Source of the DNA: an archaeon
Lineage (GTDB): Archaea; Asgardarchaeota; Heimdallarchaeia; Hodarchaeales; S146-22
NCBI GenBank assembly: GCA_024276395.1
Contig: JAJRXH010000754.1
Span: 1-36,252 of the forward strand
Reading direction: 5' to 3'
Length of the DNA stretch: 36,252 nucleotides
The notes below the pieces were generated by a model. It saw only the letters and a list, made by a program, of their open reading frames with translations, had not been told where the DNA came from and did not search any database. Positions 1 through 8,011 of this stretch are shown one piece after another; the stretch's first letter is position 1; every line of letters starts with the position of its first letter. A program made the translations under genes and the position numbers.

Positions 1-1129
1 ATGTTATCAGCAAATGAATATTTAGGAAAAAACTCAAGAACATCCCGAAACTTAAGGGGCTGTAACTTGATTTGAATGGACCTTCTCCCATATAATATAC
101 GGATCGTGTTGTTGACAGTTAATTAAACCGTGGAATGACCAGCTTTTTGTCTTGATAGCATGTTATTGTCCATCATCTGGGATGGTATCATCTTTGATGT
201 TACATCCATTCTAAAACGCAAGTGGTTTTCGATCTCTTTCATTAGAATTTGGAGATGATTGCAAGTGGCCTAGTTATGTTCTTGCTTCAACGTTCTAAAG
301 TCAGCTAGATACATTGATGCGGGATGATGACTTGTGTCTTGCTGGAATGTTTGATATGACAACGGAAACAAGAGCATCATTACTGGCACGTGTTAGGATT
401 GTAGTTGGCAAGGTAGCGTGTTACAAGTGTATGACATCGTGAAAGTGACCCAGGAATCACTAGAGAAAGCATTCGGATGTTAGGAGATGTGGGGGCGCTA
501 GCGGCGTCGCGCAGTTGAGACCTTTAATTCGTTCTCCTCCATTGATTTGTCATGAATTTCATTACTTGATGTGTTTTGTAAAAAACCTACGTTATGTGAT
601 TGAATTTCTCTTGTAATCATTCTTGATATTGGCGATTCTCTTGGGTTCGATATTTTCATCGCTCAATTAGGTTTCGTAATTCAACTTTGAAGTTAGGAGT
701 CCTTATCCATGAAAAAGTAAGGCAATCTTGTCATACGTTCATTCAAGAAAGATATTTGCCGTGATGTTGGTGCATTTTTCCTCGATTTTTTTTACATCTT
801 GTCTTGATGATGAAAAAGTCGCCTCTAAGAATTCATTAATAGCTCAATTATTGTTATTTTGATAAGGTAAGATGTACTACGAGCTGGAAGCTAAGCCATC
901 ATTCCGATGCAAGGTTCTCGGGAAATGTTTGTACTTGTATTAGATTCATTGAAGGTAAAATAACCTTTTCAATTACCTTATTCTTGTCGTCACGTGCTTC
1001 GATTGGTGGGATTCTCGCTTACATTCAGGTTATGATCTGTTGTCAGCCTTGTTGTTCTCGTTTTTATGTTCTCCTTGTTGTTTGGTCATTTGTGAATTGA
1101 ATGTGAATGTTTACATGATGATATGAATC
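1..1129. other. Gene-poor left edge
   Basis: No reading frame here has a convincing start, ribosome binding site and protein-like composition. Short frames are broken by stops on both strands. I see no tRNA, CRISPR or clear inverted repeat. The stretch could be eroded sequence upstream of the truncated ATPase gene. The last ~30 bases are the leader of that gene. Confidence 0.5.
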
Positions 1130-1696
1130 ATGATGTTCATTGACAGAAAAAGTGAGTTCCAAGCATTGTTGAAAGAGTTTCGGACTAATGGCTTCCGACT
1201 CATCGTCATTTATGGAAGGCGTCGTGCTGGTAAAACGAGGTTGTCTGTTGAAGCAGCCAGAAGACAGGGATTGTACTTTTATTTTTTGTGTGATGAAGGA
1301 AAGATTGAGGACAATGCGATGCTTTTTGCTCGAAGAGTAGCTGAAATTCTGAATGATTATGAACCACTGGTGAATACTTTCGAAGAGACTTTTGATCATC
1401 TTAAAAAATGCATTGGTGACCAGTTAGCCATCGTAATCATTGACGAGTTTCCTTACCTCGTAAAGAGTGATTCCACGATTGTTAGTCATTTCGAACGAAT
1501 CGTGGGTGACACTCTCTCTGAAACGAACATCAAGCTCATTCTGGTTGGGTCTAGTATGGGGATGATGGAGAGCCACGCGCTTAGTTATCAGAGCCCATTG
1601 TATATGGATCTTGAGAGATTCAGTCATTCCCGTCATTTAAAAGACGTTTTTAAAACTTACTTGTTTCTTTATAATTCTCCAAGGACAAGTGAATGA
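1130..1696 (+). pseudogene. Archaeal-type P-loop ATPase, truncated by a repeat element
   Basis: The N-terminal ~162 residues look like the ATPase domain common in archaea (Pfam Arch_ATPase, a STAND/AAA relative): Walker A GRRRAGKT at residues 29-36, a Walker B hydrophobic strand ending in DEF at 105-107, and the ILVGSS strand at 137-142. Family members run to about 350-470 residues with a C-terminal winged helix and often a DUF234 region, none of which follows. The family-like sequence stops near LYMDLE (157-162). The last ~26 residues and the stop codon come from a ~90-bp repeat with copies near 21.1 kb and 22.7 kb. The gene is therefore probably an interrupted remnant. Start is the first of two adjacent ATG codons. 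Residual nucleotide binding by the fragment is possible, but normal function is unlikely. Confidence 0.75.
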
Positions 1697-1700
1697 CTCC
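1613..1700. repeat. MITE-like element, copy A
   Basis: This ~88-bp stretch aligns along its length with 21127-21218 and 22729-22819. Shared blocks are an entry GAGAG..ATTCAGT, a core TTTAAAAGAYGTTTTTA, and an exit CAAGGACAAGTGAATGACT. Left AGTCATTC and right GAATGACT are inverted repeats. It carries no ORF of its own and supplies the stop codon of the truncated ATPase gene. A non-autonomous miniature transposon is the best reading; a conserved RNA hairpin is the alternative. Confidence 0.7.
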
Positions 1701-1749
1701 GAATATAGGTTCAAAAGGAGAAATCTGGCAACTGAAAAGACCTCTCACC

Positions 1750-2163
1750 TCATCTTGGATTAAATGGAATGACCGATAATTGATGAATTTTATTAAAATG
1801 AGGCACGTTTCCAGTCACTACCGCAGCATCATTTTCTAAGGCAATGCTTGCAATGGCCACGTCTGCAAACCCTATATCTGCACCCTGCTTGATCAAGTCG
1901 CTTCTAAGTTTTCCATAAATTTCAGCTGCTTGAGAACCAAAGTCAATGATTTCTAGCGAATCAAAAAGACCACGCAATGCTGAGAGCCTTTTTGAACTCC
2001 AATCCTTCTTGTAGGCTCCATAAAACATTTCTGCTTTATTTATCACCGTGGTCGCAAGCATCATCTCATCTCGTAACAATGACTCTAGCCTATTAATGGC
2101 AGCTGGATGACCAATGAGATAATAAGAAAGAAAGTCCGTATCAAGTATTACCATGGATGCCAT
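1750..2163 (-). CDS. vapC: VapC-family PIN-domain toxin ribonuclease
   Basis: PIN-domain endoribonuclease, the toxin of a type II toxin-antitoxin pair; relatives cut tRNA or rRNA with metal-bound acidic residues. Visible residues are Asp8/Asp10 in ILDTDF, Glu45 in KAEMFYG, and Asp96/Asp101 in the GADIGFADVAIAS stretch, followed by VVTGNVPHF, the usual last PIN strand with its T/N motif. At 137 residues it has the normal VapC length. The reading frame overlaps the end of the upstream antitoxin gene by 23 nt from the first ATG, or 14 nt if Met4 (2154) is the start; the latter gives the typical MVILDTDF opening. Overlap implies translational coupling. The four acidic residues are intact, so the toxin is probably active. 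Confidence 0.88.
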   Translation of the reverse strand: MASMVILDTDFLSYYLIGHPAAINRLESLLRDEMMLATTVINKAEMFYGAYKKDWSSKRLSALRGLFDSLEIIDFGSQAAEIYGKLRSDLIKQGADIGFADVAIASIALENDAAVVTGNVPHFNKIHQLSVIPFNPR

Positions 2164-2374
2164 CTTGCCAGGCCTCTTTCGATGTCTTGATGAATTCTTC
2201 GACGTCTTTCTCTGTTAACTCATCTTTCAAAACACCTAATAGCGCTATAAATTTTTCTAAATTTGGTTTTTTGGTAAGACGGAGGATCACGTCGCTAAAA
2301 GATTCCCCCTCACGTTTTTCTTTCCGCAAAGCTTCATAAGCTTCCATATTCACGCTTATGGTCTTATATGGCAT
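2141..2374 (-). CDS. vapB: VapB-family antitoxin
   Basis: A 77-residue protein directly upstream of, and overlapping, the PIN toxin gene. The opening MPYKTISVNMEAYEALRKEK is the ribbon-helix-helix-like N-terminus of the archaeal VapB antitoxins (PF02697), followed by SFSDVILRLTKK and an acidic helical tail that in this family wraps the toxin. Expected role: bind and silence VapC and repress its own promoter. A GGGTG stretch precedes the ATG. Gene order (antitoxin first) and overlap are standard for this module. Confidence 0.85.
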   Translation of the reverse strand: MPYKTISVNMEAYEALRKEKREGESFSDVILRLTKKPNLEKFIALLGVLKDELTEKDVEEFIKTSKEAWQDGIHGNT

Positions 2375-2704
2375 TTTTCTACACCCACTTCATACTAGCT
2401 TTCTGATCTCGAAATCTCACATCTTGTCATGTATATTATTCCATGCATTATTCTTAAATACCTTTTTGCAAGACAAGTTGGTAATGATGAACAAAAAGAA
2501 CGAGTTATGAGGACGAATAAAACAAGTACATGAAAAATGATGTCGTAGTCTATCTGGAATGCTCATCAGAAGATTTGACATGTATGCCAAGAAGACCTTC
2601 ATCCAGCATTTGCATTCTTCCTAATATCGTGATGTTACCAGTGATTTTTTCACGAGATAACCTTGTTTTTGTTTAGATGAACAGAGACGGGATTGAGCGT
2701 GGCA
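2375..2704. other. Spacer between vapB and the winged-helix operon
   Basis: This 330-bp divergent spacer must hold the vapB promoter (minus strand) and the operon promoter (plus strand). I see no gene in it; a 61-codon minus-strand frame has a random composition and no good start. Confidence 0.45.
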
Positions 2705-3250
2705 ATGATGAAAATATGCCTGTTACAACTAATGGAGTGGCTAGGGGAAAATGGATATTATGCAAGGAGTGAACAAGAATTAGAACTGCTAGGAAAACTT
2801 GCTGAAAAAGGACTCGTCAAGTTAAAGAGAGGAACAAGAAAGGTTTACGTGATTACCGAGAAGGGAAGAATGTATTGGAAAAAACAAGCGTTGAAAGAGA
2901 CCCTTCAAGTTCCCAATGGATCACGACCGCATCCCGATCCCAAAACAATGTTAGAACAAGTATCTGAAGAGCAGCTGATTGGACTCGTGACAGAGGCGTA
3001 TCATCAATTGGCGACCGACATGAGACCACTAGTTCAACTCCCTGAACTCCGAAAGATCATTTTAAAACAGCTAGGAATGAATGAAGAAAAGCATGACCCA
3101 AAGATCTGCAAGCGACTAGATGACTTGCTCTTGAAACTCCATCACGAAGGCAAAATTACCTTACAAAGAGCAATGACCGCACGTGATGCACCAGATGGTA
3201 TTTGGACACCTAATGGCGTCTTTTATTACGTGACCATTCAACAGCAATGA
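2705..3250 (+). CDS. Double winged-helix DNA-binding protein
   Basis: A ~181-residue protein with two winged-helix-like units. The first (about residues 1-70) has a helix followed by ARSEQELELLGKLAEKGLV and the wing GTRKVYVITEKGRMYWKK, typical of PadR/MarR-like archaeal regulators. The second (about 85-180) ends RDAPDGIWTPNGVFYYVTI, again a wing. No enzymatic motif is seen. Its stop overlaps the next small ORF by ATGA, and the AAA+ and coiled-coil genes follow, so it heads a transcription unit. Role as the DNA-recognition part of that system, or as its regulator, is inference. Start: the frame is open from a TTG at 2693, but ATG ATG at 2705 is more natural. Confidence 0.65.
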   Translation: MMKICLLQLMEWLGENGYYARSEQELELLGKLAEKGLVKLKRGTRKVYVITEKGRMYWKKQALKETLQVPNGSRPHPDPKTMLEQVSEEQLIGLVTEAYHQLATDMRPLVQLPELRKIILKQLGMNEEKHDPKICKRLDDLLLKLHHEGKITLQRAMTARDAPDGIWTPNGVFYYVTIQQQ

Positions 3251-3435
3251 CCAAAATCGAAGAACAATCTAGATGCTGCATCAAGCAGAATCTCGCGGAT
3301 GATTGAGCTAAAAAGTATGATTCTAACCAAGAAGAAGAAAGACTTTCTCTCAAGCGAATGCACACGCGTTTTGAGAAATTAAAGAAGGAAATGAAGAAAG
3401 AACAAAGATTTGGAATGGGAATGAAGATAGGGTAA
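3247..3435 (+). pseudogene. Small charged ORF with an in-frame TGA
   Basis: An ATG overlaps the stop of the winged-helix gene (ATGA, 3247-3250). The frame runs 19 codons, hits TGA at 3304-3306, then stays open to TAA at 3433-3435, 62 codon positions in all. The part after the TGA is a charged helix (EEERLSLKRM, RFEKLKKEMKKEQ) of the kind expected from a small coiled-coil subunit. A TGG-to-TGA change would explain the break, making this a recent nonsense mutation or sequencing error. UGA recoding is a remote alternative. The position, coupled to both neighbours, suggests it was once a functional operon member. Confidence 0.4.
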
Positions 3436-3456
3436 GTAATTAGAGGGAAAAATATC

Positions 3457-4869
3457 ATGTCTCATCAAAAAGCAATGGCAATCATCCAACAAAATCCTTT
3501 CAGTCGCTACATTTCTCGAGCAGACATGCCAGATGTGATTGATCTCCCACGTCCACGCCTAGAAGCCGAGGAACGAATTCGCCGATTAGTAGAAATGACT
3601 CGACAGACAAAAATACCTAAAGTACTCCCCATACTAGGTGAAGCAGGCCTTGGAAAGACCCATTTTTATTGGACTTTGCATTCACGACTCTCTGATGTGC
3701 TACTAGTATATGTACCCCCACCGACTACACCAAATAGCATCATGGCCAATTTTTACTTTTCTATCATCCGTGCGCATGGCAAGTTTCTCCTCAAGAACGC
3801 TGCTGAACAAGTTGTTAGCCGATACGGATCCATTGAGAATGCCCTTCATAGTTATGCTGGTAGTTGTGCAAATATGATTGAAGCCTTGTTCGTGTTGCAA
3901 ACAGATCCTTCCTTGAGCAAGTATGCTCTAAGATGGTTAACTGGATTAGAAATTGATCAAGATTCACTAAAGATCAGCAAGACCATAATGGATGACGAAG
4001 GTCTCGCATTAGAAGGCATCAAGGTTCTACTGCAAGAGGCGCCCGTGCCCATCGTTTTTTTTGTTGACGAACTAGAATCATTATTCATCTCAATGGGACA
4101 AGAAGCCGAGCTGCAATTCCTCGAAAGCATCAAGCGATTGGTGAATGAAGTCCCAAATTTCGTGTTAGTACTCTCCTGCATTACCAGCCTATGGGATCGA
4201 ATCTTGGAGCTTTCAAGCACCGCTTTTCAATCCCGATTAGAACCCCCCGTGGTGCTCAAGCGATTCACGAGACAAGATCTTGCTCAATATGCTGCGCTCA
4301 TCCTTCAAAAATTTTGGACGAGCGTGAACCTTGAACCAGAAGCCCAAAACCCTTATTGGCCCTTGGACAATGCCGACATCGAGGCTAGTTATGCCTATTC
4401 CCATGGTAATCCACGCGAAGCCATCAAGTACCTGCAAAACCGGCTTGAAGAGAAAAAGTTAGATATGCTCAAGGAATTCATTCACCAAGACAATTCATAT
4501 CGTACCAAGATTGAGTTTGCACGAGAAATTGCCAATCGTATCAAGCAGACCTTCCCCAATCTCAATCTAGGGGTGTTCACGCAGAAATCCTCCATCTTTG
4601 TTCTCCTCGCAAGAGAACATCTCCGATTACTCATGGTCATCCCCCCAGATGCAGCTGCCAGTAAAAAAGAAATCACGGAGACCTGGGCACAAGTGGAAGA
4701 CGCACTGGATCGCCAGTTATATCAAAAAGTTCTGCTCATTCATCCTTCTCAAAAAGTACTCTCTCTCCAGCCTCCAACCTTAGAGAATGATCAAAGAATT
4801 CTCATCATGAACGACAAGAACGTGGATTCTGTCATTGATTCATTGCTCCAATTCTTTCAAAGTTCATGA
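3457..4869 (+). CDS. ORC/Cdc6-like AAA+ ATPase
   Basis: A 470-residue P-loop ATPase. Walker A is GEAGLGKT (61-68), Walker B is VFFVDELES (200-208), a sensor-1-like strand LVLSCITS spans 237-244, an arginine-finger candidate sits in FQSRLEPP (R260), and HGNPREA (316-322) matches the sensor-2 motif of ORC/Cdc6 and related STAND ATPases. The last ~120 residues (about 350-470) form a separate alpha/beta domain I do not recognise, with strands SSIFVLLARE and LRLLMVIPP. An AGAGGG site lies about 10 nt before the ATG. The stop overlaps the next start by four bases, so it is coupled to the coiled-coil gene. Likely a DNA-associated remodelling or loading ATPase; substrate unknown. It lacks a clear C-terminal winged helix, which may be supplied by the upstream gene product. 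Confidence 0.75.
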   Translation: MSHQKAMAIIQQNPFSRYISRADMPDVIDLPRPRLEAEERIRRLVEMTRQTKIPKVLPILGEAGLGKTHFYWTLHSRLSDVLLVYVPPPTTPNSIMANFYFSIIRAHGKFLLKNAAEQVVSRYGSIENALHSYAGSCANMIEALFVLQTDPSLSKYALRWLTGLEIDQDSLKISKTIMDDEGLALEGIKVLLQEAPVPIVFFVDELESLFISMGQEAELQFLESIKRLVNEVPNFVLVLSCITSLWDRILELSSTAFQSRLEPPVVLKRFTRQDLAQYAALILQKFWTSVNLEPEAQNPYWPLDNADIEASYAYSHGNPREAIKYLQNRLEEKKLDMLKEFIHQDNSYRTKIEFAREIANRIKQTFPNLNLGVFTQKSSIFVLLAREHLRLLMVIPPDAAASKKEITETWAQVEDALDRQLYQKVLLIHPSQKVLSLQPPTLENDQRILIMNDKNVDSVIDSLLQFFQSS

Positions 4870-5636
4870 GTGATTCTTTCCAATTCCTCTCTTTTCATGG
4901 CAAACACTTAAAAAAACCCAGCGATATTTTCTTCATGGTAGATGCCATTAGCAACAAGGAGTTGAAAGTCGTGTCCCAAACAGATGTCGGCGTCATCGTG
5001 GTCCGCATCCTAGATGGAGTCCTAGATCAGTGTTTAGATAAGATTGATGAAGAAATCGAGCGATTCCTCCAAGAATCGTTAAGAGATAACACGAGATTTA
5101 GGGGCGGATATGTTTCCATCTCAGATACAAGAACGATGTTAAAAAAATTAGGTAGCCTCATCAGAGATCTAGTATATGATACCTTCTCAGAAGCTTATCC
5201 GGATATCACGGATGAAGTCAGGAATCGCCTCGATAACATCGTGAACTCCCTCAGTGGACTGCACCAAAACATCGAACTCTTGCAAAAAAGCCTTAATGAC
5301 AAGGAACAAGAGATCGAGAAGCTAAAAACCGAAAATCAGGCACTATTACAACATAAAAAGCAGCTAGAAGAATACATTGAACAACTCAAGCGATACTATG
5401 AAAACATCATTCAACAACTGCAACAAAAAATTAGCAAGGAGCAGCCTTCTGCTCCGATTCAACAAGATCAAGAAGCACTCATCCAGCAAATGCACCAACT
5501 CAACGAAGAATGGACCAAGCGATACCAAGAACTGGAAAAACGCTGCAAGGAATTGGAACGAGAACGAGAAGAACTGCGACAAGCATTGCAACTCAAGAAT
5601 CTGGCAGATACCATCGCAAAAGACGAAGAATCCTAG
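4866..5636 (+). CDS. Coiled-coil protein coupled to the AAA+ ATPase
   Basis: A 256-residue protein. Residues 1-125 are a globular alpha/beta domain (strands FQFLSFHG, VGVIVVRILDGV; helix IDEEIERFLQES) that I cannot assign. From about 130 to 245 the sequence is a continuous coiled coil rich in Q, E, K and L with heptad spacing (LLQKSLNDKEQEIEKLK, LEEYIEQLKRYY, RYQELEKRCKELERE). There is one short break around SKEQPSAP. No signal peptide or membrane segment. Its ATG lies inside the ATPase stop (ATGA). The pairing of an ATPase with a long coiled coil recalls chromosome-handling or nuclease-control systems, but no family match is visible and this is inference. Confidence 0.65.
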   Translation: MSDSFQFLSFHGKHLKKPSDIFFMVDAISNKELKVVSQTDVGVIVVRILDGVLDQCLDKIDEEIERFLQESLRDNTRFRGGYVSISDTRTMLKKLGSLIRDLVYDTFSEAYPDITDEVRNRLDNIVNSLSGLHQNIELLQKSLNDKEQEIEKLKTENQALLQHKKQLEEYIEQLKRYYENIIQQLQQKISKEQPSAPIQQDQEALIQQMHQLNEEWTKRYQELEKRCKELEREREELRQALQLKNLADTIAKDEES

Positions 5637-5648
5637 GATGCAACCACC

Positions 5649-6770
5649 ATGAAAAGAAAACTCCTAATAATAGGAGCGACGGGATTTGTAGGAAGGCATT
5701 TTGCTGACGAAATGGCTAAAAGTAATGAGAAATACTGGCATCTCGTTCTCAACATCCCTCCGGAACATCCGTCACGACAGGCATTCATCAATGCTTCAGA
5801 AAAAGAAGGCAATTTTTCCGTCGCTTGGGCTGACATTGAAGATTATTATGAATTGAGGGACATCACGAGAGACGTGAAAGCCTGCATCAATTTTTCTCGA
5901 ATACCTTGGAACTTGAAGCCAGAGAGAAAAGCTAGAATCGACTACGAAAATACGGTTGATAACATCTTCCAAGCTTGTTTAGGTAATGGCGTTCAAAAAA
6001 TAATACACGTCACGTGTGCGCTCGTTTTTGGTCCCACGAATCAAAGAAGAAAGTCGTCCATAAATGATCAAATACCCCGACAGCTAGGTTCGGTTTCTCG
6101 TTCACTACCACGATTCATCAAGGCCCTCGAAAGTGAATTTCATCACCTACAGCAATACGTCGTGGAACGACTCTTCCCCATTAACGTGGTCTATCTTCCA
6201 TTTCTATTTGGGCTGGGAGAAAACCGCATCATCGGCGAATTGATGATTGACTACTTGCTAAATGAAGAACCAGTGCTACAATTTCTCGTTCAAAGAAAAA
6301 ATAAGGGAAAAAATAGAATCAACCTCTTACACGTGTCGGAAGCGGTGTCAGCTTGCAAGCACGTACTCAGTGAATCATATCCCTCTCGCCAATACTTAAT
6401 CGCTGGAGAGGATATCACTTTACAAGAACTCCTAGAAGCTTGGAGAGACGCTGGATTCTCTAGAATGGACATCGAACCTGACAAGCTCATTCAAGCACTT
6501 GACCAATTGAAGTTCCATTGGATGAACAAATTCTTGATAAAAAAACGCTTCACCTTTTTGTTCAAAACAACACGTCAACAATTAAAGATCAAGAAAGAAA
6601 ACAAGCAATTATTGAATTTATTAAACTATGATTGGAGTTTTACTCCCATCAATTGGCATGGTGAAGTCAAGAACACCATTGAAAAGACCATTTCAACTCT
6701 CAGAGCCTTTGAAAGAGAAATACTCAGGGTTGTTGAAGAAGGTGAAAAAGCTCAGAATCATCCAAACTAA
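5649..6770 (+). CDS. Extended SDR-fold (NAD-dependent epimerase-like) protein, atypical active site
   Basis: A 373-residue Rossmann-fold protein with the glycine-rich GATGFVGRH (9-17) of extended SDRs, an Asp after a strand (AWADIED) typical of adenine contact, and later LPFLFGLGENR and NLLHVSEAVSACKHVL, which match the epimerase/dehydratase family layout. The usual YxxxK dyad is altered: Lys158 (RFIKALESE) aligns with the catalytic Lys, but the position four before it is Pro154, not Tyr. The usual Ser/Thr strand is HVTCALVFG. Cofactor binding is likely; normal oxidoreductase chemistry is doubtful, so it may be an atypical SDR with a regulatory or binding role. It starts 12 bases after the coiled-coil gene and its end overlaps the kinase gene. 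Confidence 0.75.
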   Translation: MKRKLLIIGATGFVGRHFADEMAKSNEKYWHLVLNIPPEHPSRQAFINASEKEGNFSVAWADIEDYYELRDITRDVKACINFSRIPWNLKPERKARIDYENTVDNIFQACLGNGVQKIIHVTCALVFGPTNQRRKSSINDQIPRQLGSVSRSLPRFIKALESEFHHLQQYVVERLFPINVVYLPFLFGLGENRIIGELMIDYLLNEEPVLQFLVQRKNKGKNRINLLHVSEAVSACKHVLSESYPSRQYLIAGEDITLQELLEAWRDAGFSRMDIEPDKLIQALDQLKFHWMNKFLIKKRFTFLFKTTRQQLKIKKENKQLLNLLNYDWSFTPINWHGEVKNTIEKTISTLRAFEREILRVVEEGEKAQNHPN

Positions 6771-7851
6771 CTACTACTCAACTGTCCACGTGTTTGGCAA
6801 CTTTACCTGGGATTCATTTTCACGAGAAAATACTGACGAAAAATCACTAGGAGGTCCACCCCGCTTTCAGGCTCCCTTGCTAGTAAAACTTGGCTATCAA
6901 CCGTGCCTTCATACACGAATCACGAGAGCGCAGTTTCAGCAATTTCAGATTCTGATGCGTCAGTTCATTAGTAAGAAAGAAAAGATGATAAGCCCATTCG
7001 AAACAGAACATTTGATTTTTACATCCAAAGCTACCATATTCAAGCATATATATGTCGAAAGTGGCGCAAGAAAGAGCTCTCTCCTTTCTAATGCCGGTCA
7101 CATCCCACTCACCCAATTAGGGACACGACACTTTAAACAAACCACGAGAAAAAAACATGTAGCCATCATCATAAGCCCCGTGTTCTATGAATTATTACCA
7201 AATGAAATCATTTCCCTCTCAAAAAAGACTGACATTCCTCTTTATCTTGATCCTCAAGGATTTCTTAGAAAAATTAACCCCAATACATCTCAAGTCGTGG
7301 GACATCGTTTTTGGAACCTAGAACTCTTTAATTCCGTTGATGTCATCAAGATCTCTGAAGAAGAAATGATGTGTTTATGCCCTCCAACGATCACGGAAGG
7401 ACTGTTAAAAGAATGGAACGCCTCAACAATTCATAAAATGATCTTGAAAGATCTTCAGAAAAGGAATCACGGAAAGATTCAATGGCAAAATCTGCGACCA
7501 AAAATGATCATCGTCACGAAAGGAGCTAAGGGTGCCGAACTAAGCATGACGCTCCACCAGAAAGGGAGCCAACAGCCCTCCTTCAGGCTATATTCATCTC
7601 CATCCTTCCCCACGAAAGTAAAAAATCCTACCGGTGCTGGAGATGCATTCCTGGTTGGATTCATCCATGGCTGGCATATCAGCAAGAACATCGAGTCGTC
7701 CCTTGCCCTTGCCAACGCCATGGCCTCCTTTCAAATTTCAGAACCAGAAATATTGTTTTCTAGCGAAGGCCACGAAGAAATAGAAAGAAGAATGAATTGG
7801 ATTCATGACAAGATTATCATAGATTTCCCCCTGGACAATTCCTCCCTTTAG
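6742..7851 (+). CDS. PfkB-family carbohydrate/nucleoside kinase
   Basis: The C-terminal signature NPTGAGDAFLVGF includes the anion hole and the catalytic Asp (Asp301 from the GTG start) of ribokinase/PfkB kinases. The N-terminus VHVFGNFTWDSF followed by LGGPPRFQAPLLVKLG matches the family's opening glycine-rich region, and KMIIVTKGAKGAELS is the usual strand before the signature. Substrate cannot be read from sequence. The start is uncertain: the frame is open from ATG 6628, which would overlap the SDR gene by 143 nt; GTG 6742, just after GAAGAAG and overlapping by 29 nt, removes residues with no family likeness. Length is then about 369, slightly longer than typical (300-330). It is the last gene of the operon. 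Confidence 0.75.
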   Translation: MKKLRIIQTNYYSTVHVFGNFTWDSFSRENTDEKSLGGPPRFQAPLLVKLGYQPCLHTRITRAQFQQFQILMRQFISKKEKMISPFETEHLIFTSKATIFKHIYVESGARKSSLLSNAGHIPLTQLGTRHFKQTTRKKHVAIIISPVFYELLPNEIISLSKKTDIPLYLDPQGFLRKINPNTSQVVGHRFWNLELFNSVDVIKISEEEMMCLCPPTITEGLLKEWNASTIHKMILKDLQKRNHGKIQWQNLRPKMIIVTKGAKGAELSMTLHQKGSQQPSFRLYSSPSFPTKVKNPTGAGDAFLVGFIHGWHISKNIESSLALANAMASFQISEPEILFSSEGHEEIERRMNWIHDKIIIDFPLDNSSL

Positions 7852-7890
7852 GGCAAGGAGAACATCAATTTTCAAGAAATATCCTTGTCC
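7851..7890 (+). terminator. Hairpin after the kinase gene
   Basis: GGGCAAGGA (7851-7859) can pair with TCCTTGTCC (7882-7890), nine pairs with one G-U, with a 22-nt loop. It begins at the stop codon of the last operon gene. No T-run follows, so this could be a 3' stabilising hairpin rather than a terminator. Confidence 0.35.
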
Positions 7891-8011
7891 TCCTGAAAAA
7901 TGATGAAAACTGGACGATAATGTACTAGACTAACGACAAGAATCACGTGAGTCTCACAGAAAAAATGGAAAGATGACTAATTGATGAATGATCATTAGTA
8001 GACTGTTGTTG

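Noticed and set aside
2417..2602. 61-codon minus-strand frame upstream of vapB
   Set aside because: No start signal and no protein-like pattern; it occupies the divergent promoter region.
3304..3306. TGA as a selenocysteine codon
   Set aside because: I see no SECIS-like hairpin, and the local sequence fits a Trp-to-stop change better; kept only as a remote option.
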